Assembly: GCA_963851245.1 (NCBI GenBank)
Contig: CAWKOH010000016.1
Location: 124,001 to 188,000, forward strand
Direction: 5' to 3'
DNA: 64,000 nucleotides
DNA from: CAWKOH01 sp963851245
GTDB lineage: Bacteria; Actinomycetota; Acidimicrobiia; Acidimicrobiales; Palsa-688
Positions 27,148-35,601 of this stretch are shown here, in pieces (within the stretch, counting starts at the first letter, position 1; every line of letters begins with the position of its first letter). Below the pieces are notes generated by a model. The model ran no database searches and was not told where the DNA came from. It worked only from the letters and a program-made list of their open reading frames with translations. Made by a program: the position numbers and the translations under genes.

Positions 27148-29917
27148 GTGAGTGAGTTCTTGCCGTTCATAGTTATAGGGATCACCTCCGGCGCCGCTTA
27201 TGGACTGGCGGCCACCGGGCTGGTGCTGACGTACAAGACGTCAGGCATACTCAACTTTGCCTACGGGGCCATAGCTGCGCTATCCATTTTCTTCTTCTAC
27301 TTCTTTCACGTCCAGCACGGGCTCCCGTGGCCCCTAGCCGCCGCTATCTGTCTCTTCGTCCTCGCTCCAATCCAGGGACTGCTGATGGAGCGGCTGGCCC
27401 GAGTGCTGGACCCGTTGGGATCCGGGGTACGCGTGGTGGCGACCATCGGAATTCTTCTGGCCGTCATAGGTATCGGAACTCTGTGGTACGGCAACAGTAA
27501 CAGCACCCTCATTCCCACATACTTGCCCCAGGGCCATATACGGATACTCGGCACGAACGTGTCGTGGAATCAGATGATCGTCATCCTCCTGGCCATCGGT
27601 CTTACCTCCGTGCTCTACTTCTTCTTCCGGCGGGTGCGCCTGGGTATCGCGATGCGGGGCGTTGTCGACAATGCCGACCTGCTCGCCCTCACGGGGGAGA
27701 GCCCGGTGCGGGTGAGGCGGTGGGCCTGGCTGATCGGGTCCATGTTCACCTGTCTGGCGGGCCTGATGCTGGCGCCGAACCTGAGCCTCGACCCCTTGTC
27801 GATGACCTTGGTTGTGGTGTCCGCCTTCGGTGCGGCCGCCATCGGGCGGTTCTCCAGTCTGCCGTGGTCGTTCGTCGGGGGAATCCTCCTGGGCATCGCC
27901 GGCGCCCTGTCGGCGAAATACATCGTCCAGGTCCCGAGCCTGTCTGGCCTTCCACCGTCATTGCCTTTCGCGATCCTGATCCTCGTGCTCGTCTTCACCC
28001 CGAAGGCCAAGCTGATGGAAAGAAGGGTGGTGGCCAGCCTCCCCGTCCACACCCCGTACTACGCGCCGACGAGAGTCCGGCTGGCGTTCGGCGGTGCCGT
28101 CCTGCTCTTCCTGTTGTTCGTGCCGGGCCTGGTCGGATATCACCTGGTGACCTGGTCCAACTTCCTGATCGAGGTCGTGCTGCTGCTGTCGCTCGGTCTC
28201 TTGGTCCGGACATCGGGACAAATCTCCCTGTGCCAGGTCACGTTTGCTGCGATCGGGGCGGTGACGTTCGGGCATCTGAGTCCCCCACCTCCCGTGGTTG
28301 GTCGCGCTCCTGGCTGCCATGGCAATTGCGATCCCCATAGGAGCGTTGCTAGCCATACCGGCCATCCGGTTGTCCGGCGTGTTCCTGGCTTTAGCCACGC
28401 TCGGATTCGGCGTGTTCGTCGAGCAGATGTTTTACACGTCGTCGTTCATGTTCGGAGATCTGAACAGCGGGGTGCCTGCCCGCGCCCGCACATCAGTATC
28501 GGTGGCTGGCACCTATACACAGACAGAGGCTTCTATTACCTGCTCTTGATCGCGGCGATCGGGACCATCGCCCTCACGATGGTGATACAGCGCACCCGCC
28601 TCGGCCGTTTGCTCCGGGCCTTGTCCGATTCGCCCCTGGCATTGGAGGCCTACGGGACGTCGATAAACGTCACCCGGCTCATCGTATTCTGCGTCTCGGC
28701 TGCACTGGCCAGCCTGGCCGGATGCCTTCTAGCCATGTTGTTCCATTTTGCCGTATCGACGAACTACGACTACTTCAATTCCCCTCACTCTCCTGGCGGT
28801 AGTGGTGATCGCCGTAGCCGGCGATCCCTGGTACGCCATAATCGCCGCCTTTGGTGTGGCGATCATTCCCGGCTACTGGACCAATCCGCACGTGACGACG
28901 TATCTCCAGATCGTTTTCGGCGTATTTGCCGTCATGTTTGCGTTCCAGGCCAACCATCTCCCCACGGTTCCGCTGCAGATCCGGCGACTCCTGGATCGGC
29001 TGGGTGGTCGCACGGTGTCTCGGGCCGGCGAGGACCCGGAGGAAGCATCCTTCGTTCCACGAGAGGCCGCGTTGGCATCGGCGACGCAATGGCGACCGGT
29101 CGGGCTGTCGACCGAGTCGCAGGGCCTGAAGATCGACCGTTTAACGGTCCGCTTCGGTGGGGTGACGGCCGTGTCGGACCTGAGTCTGTCAGCGCCCATG
29201 GGCGCCATAACCGGGCTGGTCGGTCCCAACGGCGCCGGGAAGACGACCACCTTCAACGCTTGCTCGGGCCTGGTGAAGCCGGCCGCCGGCCGCATCTTCC
29301 TGCACGGCCAGGACGTCTCGAGCGTGGGCCCGGCCGGCCGGGCCAGACGGGGTCTCGGAAGAACATTCCAGAAGACCGAGCTGTTCGGGTCCTTGACCGT
29401 CCGGGAGAACGTGGCCCTCGGACGCGAGGCCAGGTTGGCCGGGGCCAAGGCCAACCGACAGCTCATCAGCTCTCCGGCGGATCGCCGTCTGATCGGTGGC
29501 TTGGTCGACAACGCCTTGGAGCTGGTCGGGATCGGTCATTTGGCGAAAAAGCAGGCCGGCTTGTTGCCGACGGGTCAGAAGAGGCTGGTCGAGCTGGCTC
29601 GAGTGCTGGCCGGCGGTTTCGACCTGCTCCTTCTGGACGAGCCGTCGGCTGGCCTCGACGTGGGAGAGACGGCCCGGTTCGGCGAGATCGTGACGACTGT
29701 CGTGGAGACGTGGGGTATCGGTGTCCTTCTGGTCGAGCACAACATGAACCTGATCGGCAGCGTCTGCCGGGACGTGTGCGTGGTTGACTTTGGTCAAGTG
29801 ATCTTTTACGGGTCGGTACCGGAGATGCACCAGAACGAGCAGGTCAGATTGGCGTACCTCGGCAGCAGCGAGACCGAGCTCGACGCCATCAGCGTCCCGG
29901 CCGCTGTGGAGGGATGA
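27148..29917 (+). CDS. Fused ABC importer: LivH-LivM permeases plus LivG ATPase (three frameshifts)
   Basis: The region encodes, in order, a LivH-like permease (about residues 1-290, many helices, with GLVLTYKTSGILNFAYGAIAAL), a LivM-like permease, and a LivG-like ATPase. The LivM part has TSGQISLCQVTFAAIGAVTFGHL and later RPHISIGGWHLYTDRGFYYLLL. The ATPase has Walker A GPNGAGKTTT, the ABC loop LLPTGQKRL, and Walker B DLLLLDEPSAGL. No stop and restart separates H from M or M from G, so the design looks like one polypeptide of about 920 residues. It is interrupted by single frame changes near 28285, 28480 and 28785. These lie in well-conserved sequence and are probably indels. Imports the cluster's substrate with the binding protein at 25512. 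Confidence 0.8.
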
Positions 29918-30675
29918 CCATGGAACCGTTCGAAGGAAGCGGGGCCGAAAACGCCACCGTGACCTCCACCGACCCGCTGTTGGCCGTAGACGGATTGACC
30001 GCCGGCTACGGGGATACCCTCGTTTTGCGGGACGTGAGTCTGTCGGTCGCCCAGGGTGGGGTGGTGGCAGTGCTAGGCCCCAATGGGGCGGGGAAGACGA
30101 CCCTGCTCAAAGCGGTCTCGGGGCTGCTGCGACCGAAGGCGGGCACCATCAGGCTCAACGGCGAGAACATAGAGGGCAAGAGCGCGGACTTCATTGCCCG
30201 GCGAGGAATCTGTCACATACCGGAGGGTCGAGGCATCTTCCCGTCGTTGACCGTGGCCGACAACATCGTCCTGCAGGCCCGCAAGGGAGAAGAGAAGCAG
30301 GCCCAGGAGCGGGTGGCGCAAGTCCTTCCCACGCTCTCGAGCCGTATGCAGCAGGTGGCCGGGAGCTTGAGCGGGGGAGAGCAGCAGGTGCTGGCGTTGG
30401 CCAGAGCCTATTTGGCCCGCCCCGCACTCGTCGTAGTGGACGAGGCATCACTCGGGCTGGCTCCGGTCATCGTGGACCGGGTTTTCGATGCATTGGCGAG
30501 AATAGCTGCCGAGGGGACGGCCTTGGTACTGGTCGAGCAGTACGTAACGCGTGCCTTGTCGCTGGCAGACGACGTCTACCTCCTGGACCGTGGACGGGTG
30601 GTGTGGTCGGGTCCTTCCGGCCAAGTCGACGGAGCAGAGATCGCCAGTCGCTATCTGGGCGTAAGCGGGGCCTAG
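29914..30675 (+). CDS. livF: LivF-type ABC transporter ATPase
   Basis: A 253-residue ATPase with Walker A GPNGAGKTTLLKAVSG, signature LSGGEQQVLALARAYL and Walker B LVVVDEASLGLAP. Its ATG overlaps the preceding stop by 4 bp. LivF pairs with LivG as the energising heterodimer. In Walker B the usual DEPS is DEAS. Confidence 0.93.
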   Translation: MTMEPFEGSGAENATVTSTDPLLAVDGLTAGYGDTLVLRDVSLSVAQGGVVAVLGPNGAGKTTLLKAVSGLLRPKAGTIRLNGENIEGKSADFIARRGICHIPEGRGIFPSLTVADNIVLQARKGEEKQAQERVAQVLPTLSSRMQQVAGSLSGGEQQVLALARAYLARPALVVVDEASLGLAPVIVDRVFDALARIAAEGTALVLVEQYVTRALSLADDVYLLDRGRVVWSGPSGQVDGAEIASRYLGVSGA

Positions 30676-30708
30676 CGCAAAGTCGTCGAGAGCAGAGAAG
30701 GATGAATC

Positions 30709-31971
30709 GTGATGAGTAGCTATCGCTTGGACTGGATGATCTCGGTCGACGACCACATCCTTGAACCACCAGGGGTGTGGCAGGATCGCATGCCGTCGAA
30801 GTACAAGGCAGCCGCTCCGAAGATGGTTACTGAAGGCGGAGACGAGTTCTGGCGCTACGAAGGGCGGCTGTTCCCGATCTCCGGGCTCTCGGCGGCAGCC
30901 GGCAAGCGCGCCCAGGACATTTCACCCCACGCCCTGAGGTATGCCGACATGCGTCCCGGCTGCTACGACCCCAACGAACGGCTCGCCGACATGGATGAAG
31001 CGGGCGTGATCGCCTCTATCAACTTTCCCAGCTTTCCGAGGTTCGCCGGCCAGACCTTCATGGAGGGCCACGACCTCCAGCTCGGGGCGCTTTGCATCAA
31101 GACGTGGAACGACTGGCTGTTCGAGGAATGGTGCGGCGTGGCGCCCGGCCGATTCATCCCGGCCACGCTCATACCGTTCTGGGACGTCGACGCTTCGGTG
31201 GCCGAGATCTACCGGTGCGCGTTTCTTGGGTCAAGAGGGATCATCTTCTCGGAGAACCCGGCGAAGCTGACCTTCAAAGGCCAGCGACTCCCCTCGATTC
31301 ACAGTGCGGATGGCCACTGGGACCCAGTGTGGAGCGCCTTGGAGGAAACCGAGCTTCCTCTCTTGATGCACTACGGGTCCTCGTCAAACATGCAGAAGAC
31401 GGCCGACGATGCTCCCTATCTGGTCTCGCTAGCCTCGAACAGCTTCATACTGCCCATTTCCACCACCCTGGACTGGATCTTCAGCGGGGTGCTAGGCCGC
31501 TTTCCGAAGCTCAAGCTGTGTATGTCCGAGTCGCAGATCGGTTGGATCGCGCCGACGCTGGAGCGAGCGGAGTACGTGATGAGAATTCAGGGCGACTGGA
31601 ACCGGAGGTACTACCGGCAGGGGACGATGGCCGACCACCAGCGTGGAGACGGTGGTCTCGTCGAGCGTGAGAGGCCCCTCTTCGAGGATGATCGGACGCC
31701 GTCGGAGATATTCGCCGATCAAATATTTGCTTGCTTCTTCGAGGATTTCGCGGGGGTCCGTGCTCTCGAGGGTTCATCGCTCGTGAACAACATCATGATC
31801 GAGATGGACTATCCCCACTCTGACTCGACGTGGCCCAATTCCTTGGCCCGGGCCTTGGAACAGGTAAAAGCCCTCCACGAGAAGGAGCAATGGCAGGTGC
31901 TCGCCGGTAACGCCATACGGCTTCACAGATTCGAGCCGTCCTACCCCATGCCCGAGCGGGACTCAGATTGA
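30709..31971 (+). CDS. Amidohydrolase_2-family hydrolase/decarboxylase
   Basis: A complete 420-residue member. The N-terminal metal motif is MISVDDHILEPPGVW, the barrel His is in LPLLMHYGSSS, and the catalytic Asp is in IEMDYPHSDSTWP. GTG at 30709 or ATG at 30712 can start it behind AGAAGGA. It lies in the transporter operon, followed by the SDR fusion gene with overlapping ends. Compared with the other three paralogues it keeps an extra insertion (about residues 290-340, RYYRQGTMADHQRG). Possible roles are decarboxylation of a hydroxybenzoate or opening of a cyclic amide or lactone. Confidence 0.88.
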   Translation: MMSSYRLDWMISVDDHILEPPGVWQDRMPSKYKAAAPKMVTEGGDEFWRYEGRLFPISGLSAAAGKRAQDISPHALRYADMRPGCYDPNERLADMDEAGVIASINFPSFPRFAGQTFMEGHDLQLGALCIKTWNDWLFEEWCGVAPGRFIPATLIPFWDVDASVAEIYRCAFLGSRGIIFSENPAKLTFKGQRLPSIHSADGHWDPVWSALEETELPLLMHYGSSSNMQKTADDAPYLVSLASNSFILPISTTLDWIFSGVLGRFPKLKLCMSESQIGWIAPTLERAEYVMRIQGDWNRRYYRQGTMADHQRGDGGLVERERPLFEDDRTPSEIFADQIFACFFEDFAGVRALEGSSLVNNIMIEMDYPHSDSTWPNSLARALEQVKALHEKEQWQVLAGNAIRLHRFEPSYPMPERDSD

Positions 31972-33374
31972 AGGAAGAGCCCCTTCCCATCAAGGAACTC
32001 AGGTTCGACGGCCGGGTAGTCGTCATAACCGGAGCGGGGCGGGGCATCGGGAGTGCTTACGCCACCCTGCTGGCCGCCCGGGGCGCCTCCGTGGTGGTGA
32101 ACGACCTCGGTGCTGAGGTTGACGGCACCGGTCGGTCGACGGGCCCGGCGACCGAAGTGGTGTCCGGGATCGTGTCCGCCGGCGGCCAGGCCATCGCCAA
32201 CGCCAGCGACATAAGCACCGAGTCGGGCGTCCGCCAACTCGTCCAGGACGCTCATTTCGCCTTCGGCCCGGTTGACGTGGTCGTCCACAATGCTGGTTTC
32301 AACATCGGCGACCTCGACCCCATCTTCGACGTGCACGTCAGGGCCGCCTGGATGTTGACCGAAGAGGTATGGCCCGAAATGGTGGAGCGAGGCTACGGCC
32401 GCATCGTTCTGACAACGTCTTCGGCGGGGAGCTACGGCGATGGAACCGGTCCCGGGCTCAACCCCAAACAAGCGTACGTGACGGCGAAGGCCGCGGTGGT
32501 CGGACTGACGAAAGCCCTGGCCGTCCGCGGCCGGCCGGCGAACATCCTCGCCAACGCCGTGTCGCCATCCGCCTACACCCGGCTCGTGGGCCTGAACCGG
32601 GGCATCATCAACACCCGGGCCGGAGCGCCCCCGCCCGATGCGGCGATCGAATTTTCGAGAGCCAACTCTCCCGCCCACCTGGTGGCGGCCGGCGCCCTGT
32701 TCATGATGCACGAGTCCTGTGAAGTCACCGGACGGGTGTTCAACATCGGGGCCGGGCGGGTGGCGGAGGTCTTCACCGGAGTGACACGTGGGTATGTGGC
32801 GCCCGGCGAGCTGTCCCCCGAGGAGGTGGTGGCGAACTTCGGGCAGGTCCTTGATAGAACCGATTCGAACACTCCCGTAGATCTGGGTGATCACGGTGTG
32901 TGGGTCCGGAAGGTCCTGGCCGAAGGAAAGGCCGGCCAGGGTGCCCGGGCCGGAGCGCTTCACGCCGCGCTCGCTACGGTACCCACCGTCGCCCAGTCCC
33001 AGCACGCTCTGCGCCGCCACATCGTCACCGGTCTGGCGCCTCGAACCGTCGAGTTGGTGATCCTGCGACACGCAGCTCTGACCAAAAATGACTACTGCTG
33101 GTCCCACCACCAAGAGGTGGCCCTCCAGGCCGGCCTGTCTGCGGAAGAGATCCAGGCCATCGGCGCGGCGCGGACCCCGCCACCAGACGGTGAGGACCGA
33201 CTCCTGCTCCAGCTGGTCGACGCCGCGGTGGCTGGAGAAGTGGGACCTGAATTGCGATCAGCGAGCCGAGAGATGTTCGGCGAGGACGGCTTCCTGCGCA
33301 TCCTCATGCTGGTTGGTTACTACTCCATGGTCGGCGCCGCCCGGGCCGGCCTGGGCATCGCCGAGGACCCCTGA
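31968..33374 (+). CDS. SDR fused to a carboxymuconolactone-decarboxylase-like domain
   Basis: A 468-residue two-domain protein. Residues 1 to about 290 are an MFE-2-like SDR with VVITGAGRGIGSAYA, VVNDLGAEVDGTGRS, HNAGFNIGDLD, a Ser in TTSSAGSYGDGT, YVTAK, and the tail VTRGYVAPGELSPEEV. Residues from about 320 form an AhpD/CMD-like helical domain, with RTVELVILRHAALTKNDYCWSHHQEVALQAGLSAEEI. That is the region where such proteins carry their CxxH or Y-W-H active motif. No frameshift is needed to join them. The TTG start overlaps the amidohydrolase stop. The fusion suggests successive steps on one CoA-linked or lactone intermediate. Confidence 0.85.
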   Translation: MKEEPLPIKELRFDGRVVVITGAGRGIGSAYATLLAARGASVVVNDLGAEVDGTGRSTGPATEVVSGIVSAGGQAIANASDISTESGVRQLVQDAHFAFGPVDVVVHNAGFNIGDLDPIFDVHVRAAWMLTEEVWPEMVERGYGRIVLTTSSAGSYGDGTGPGLNPKQAYVTAKAAVVGLTKALAVRGRPANILANAVSPSAYTRLVGLNRGIINTRAGAPPPDAAIEFSRANSPAHLVAAGALFMMHESCEVTGRVFNIGAGRVAEVFTGVTRGYVAPGELSPEEVVANFGQVLDRTDSNTPVDLGDHGVWVRKVLAEGKAGQGARAGALHAALATVPTVAQSQHALRRHIVTGLAPRTVELVILRHAALTKNDYCWSHHQEVALQAGLSAEEIQAIGAARTPPPDGEDRLLLQLVDAAVAGEVGPELRSASREMFGEDGFLRILMLVGYYSMVGAARAGLGIAEDP

Positions 33375-33469
33375 CCCGATCAGCTCATCGAGCCAATCCA
33401 CTCGAGCCCCCACGCCTGCCGGCCTCCCGGCGCCCGCCCAGCGCACCGGAGCGATAGCTGACTTTGCGG

Positions 33470-34234
33470 TCAGGTAGCTCTCATCCGAAGGGCGCCGTCC
33501 AGACGGATGGACTCCCCATTGAGCATCGGATTGTCGATAACCGCCAGCGTCAGCCGAGCGAATTCGTCTGGTCTACCCAACCTGGTGGGGTGCGGCATGT
33601 CGGCTGCAAACCTAACCTTGAACTCGTCGCTTCCGCCGCCGAGCATGGGAGTATCAAAGGGGCCGGGCGCGATCGAACAGACTCGAATAGCGCGCTCGGC
33701 CAGATCCCGCGCCGCAACGAAGGTCATCGCCACGACGCCTGCCTTCGACGCCGCATACGGGAGTTGCCCGATCCGGCCGTCCCAGGCGGCCACCGAGCCG
33801 GTGAGCACGAATACCCCTCGATCTCCGTCCAGAGGCTCGTTCTTCACCATATGAGCGGCTGCAAACCTCAGCACGTTGAACGTTCCGATGGTGTTCACCC
33901 TCAACACTGTCTCGAACAACTCGAGGTCGCCGGGGCTTCCATCAGGCTCGAGAACGCGGACCCTTCCGCCCCTTCCAGCGCAGTGTATTACCGTGCGAAC
34001 CGGCCCATTCTGTACGGCCACCTGGCATGCTCTGGACACGTCCTCGGCATCGGTAACGTCGCCGGCACTGAACACCACCCCGTCTCCGAACTGATCGGCA
34101 ACGCGCTTCCCGTCGGAGTCTGCAAGGTCCAGGATCGTCACGTTTGCGCCTCGCTCGCGTAGGCGCTCGACGGTCGCCAAGCCGAGGCCCGAGGCTCCCC
34201 CCGTTACGATAGCCGATGTCCCGGTCAGGTCCAT
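33470..34234 (-). CDS. SDR, HSD10-like
   Basis: A 254-residue SDR resembling type-2 3-hydroxyacyl-CoA dehydrogenases (HSD10). It has AIVTGGASGLGLATVERL, VIHCAGRGGRV, a Ser in VLTGSVAAWDGRIGQLPYAASK, and the FDTPMLGGGSDEF loop followed by RLGRPDEFARL. The frame continues upstream to 34420, but the ATG at 34232-34234 has GGGGAG ahead and matches the family start. It is co-directional with the LLM gene at 34270 and probably in the same transcript. Confidence 0.88.
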   Translation of the reverse strand: MDLTGTSAIVTGGASGLGLATVERLRERGANVTILDLADSDGKRVADQFGDGVVFSAGDVTDAEDVSRACQVAVQNGPVRTVIHCAGRGGRVRVLEPDGSPGDLELFETVLRVNTIGTFNVLRFAAAHMVKNEPLDGDRGVFVLTGSVAAWDGRIGQLPYAASKAGVVAMTFVAARDLAERAIRVCSIAPGPFDTPMLGGGSDEFKVRFAADMPHPTRLGRPDEFARLTLAVIDNPMLNGESIRLDGALRMRAT

Positions 34235-34269
34235 CAGAGCCGACTCCCCATCAGTGACAACTCCCTGCC

Positions 34270-35334
34270 TCACATTTCCTGCACGGTGGGAAGTACTTCC
34301 TCGGCATAGGTTCCAAGATTGGCCCGTGACTCGCCCAGTGGCATTCCTGAATAAGAGAAGAAGTTGAGCAAGGTGTCGCAACCCAGGGATTGGCGAATCC
34401 AGTCGATCTTTGCCAGGCACTCAGATGGTGTACCGAAGACGTGCAGATCCGAGTAGAACTTGGCCGCCTCTTCTGTCCCGTCGGATGTGATTCGGGCCGA
34501 GACCTTGGCGTAGTAACCGTAGCCCTTCTGGTCGGCGAAGTGGGACCCACCTAACTCGTAATGTTCCATCACCCGGCGGTAGTACCGGCGATTGTAGAAG
34601 TCCCCCCGCTCGTGAGCGAGACCCCTGTCACGATTGCAGTACGTGTGGACGGCGACGATGGGGGAGGGAATCTCCCTGTTCGGGTGATGGGTGGCGAACT
34701 CGTCCCTGTACATCTCCAGCTCTTGGGCGACCGTGGGCCACGGCTTCTGTGGGATGATAATGAGTCCTGCTCCCAGCCGAGCCATGACCTTGACGGATTC
34801 CGGCGACACAGCTGCTCCGTAGGTCCGTCCGACGAACGAATCGGTAGGCCGCGGACGGACTTCCCGCTTGGGGATCGAAATGTACTCGCCGGAAGCCTCG
34901 ATAAAGCCGTTCTCGAGGGCCGCCAGCAAGGCCTCCGCGGCTTCGTCGAACACCTCTCGAGAGGTCGACATGTCAGCCCCGAGACCCTCGAACTCCATCC
35001 GCCCGAGTCCCCGACCGACTCCCAGGCGAAACCTTCCATGCGACAGGTTGTCGATCATTCCTATCTCGCCGACAAGGCGGGCCGTGTTGTGCCACGGCAG
35101 GACCACGACCATCGCTCCCAGCTCGACCCGGTCGGTCTTGCCCGCCATATGGGCCAGGAACTGCAAAGGGCTCGGGATCATCGAGTATTCCGTGAAGTGG
35201 TGCTCGGTCGCCCACACTGAATCGAATCCCAAGGGCTCAGCCATGCTGGCCAGCTCGACTTCGTCGCGGTAGATCTCCTGGTCGGAACCGTCCCGGTCCG
35301 TTCCCATGAAGAAGAAGCTCAATCCTGTCTTCAT
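34270..35334 (-). CDS. LLM-class flavin-dependent oxidoreductase
   Basis: A 354-residue luciferase-like enzyme of the bacterial-luciferase type. It opens MKTGLSFFFMGTDRDGSDQE, and has FDSVWATEHHFTEYSMIPSP, MIDNLSHGRFRLGVGRGLGRMEFEGLG and RTYGAAVSPES. It would use FMNH2 or F420 for oxygenation or hydride transfer. A minus-strand promoter (TTGACA, 18 bp, TACTCT) overlapping operator site 11 reads toward it. Confidence 0.88.
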   Translation of the reverse strand: MKTGLSFFFMGTDRDGSDQEIYRDEVELASMAEPLGFDSVWATEHHFTEYSMIPSPLQFLAHMAGKTDRVELGAMVVVLPWHNTARLVGEIGMIDNLSHGRFRLGVGRGLGRMEFEGLGADMSTSREVFDEAAEALLAALENGFIEASGEYISIPKREVRPRPTDSFVGRTYGAAVSPESVKVMARLGAGLIIIPQKPWPTVAQELEMYRDEFATHHPNREIPSPIVAVHTYCNRDRGLAHERGDFYNRRYYRRVMEHYELGGSHFADQKGYGYYAKVSARITSDGTEEAAKFYSDLHVFGTPSECLAKIDWIRQSLGCDTLLNFFSYSGMPLGESRANLGTYAEEVLPTVQEM

Positions 35335-35552
35335 CTGCTTCCTTGCCTTCTGAACGCCTTCTGGTCCCCGCCTGGTTCGCCAGGCTCCTTGGCCGGAGAA
35401 GCCTCAGGACGAGGTTTGCAGACCCTTTCATCGACCAGGCTGGCCAGGTCGAGGTGACATCAGCCGGTCAGCGCCTGAAGCGCGATACCTCGATCCCTGA
35501 ATCGACTATCTCGGACATCACCAATGAAGAGTACAACTGGACCGGGCCGGGT

Positions 35553-35570
35553 GTCAACATTCATGTTGAT
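35553..35570. promoter_or_regulatory. Regulon operator site 11, apparently bidirectional
   Basis: GTCAACATTCATGTTGAT. On the plus strand the -35 TTGATT (35566-35571) and -10 TACACT (35589-35594) are 17 bp apart, placing the transcript start at the ATG of the ThDP enzyme (35602). On the minus strand the -35 TTGACA (complement of 35552-35557) and -10 TACTCT (complement of 35528-35533) are 18 bp apart, toward the LLM gene. One bound repressor would cover both -35 boxes. Confidence 0.85.
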
Positions 35571-35601
35571 TATTGCGGAGGCGGGCGGTACACTTCTGAT
35601 C

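Noticed and set aside
31941..33113. 390-codon minus-strand frame
   Set aside because: Antisense to the SDR/CMD fusion gene, which has full motifs; composition is that of a high-GC shadow.
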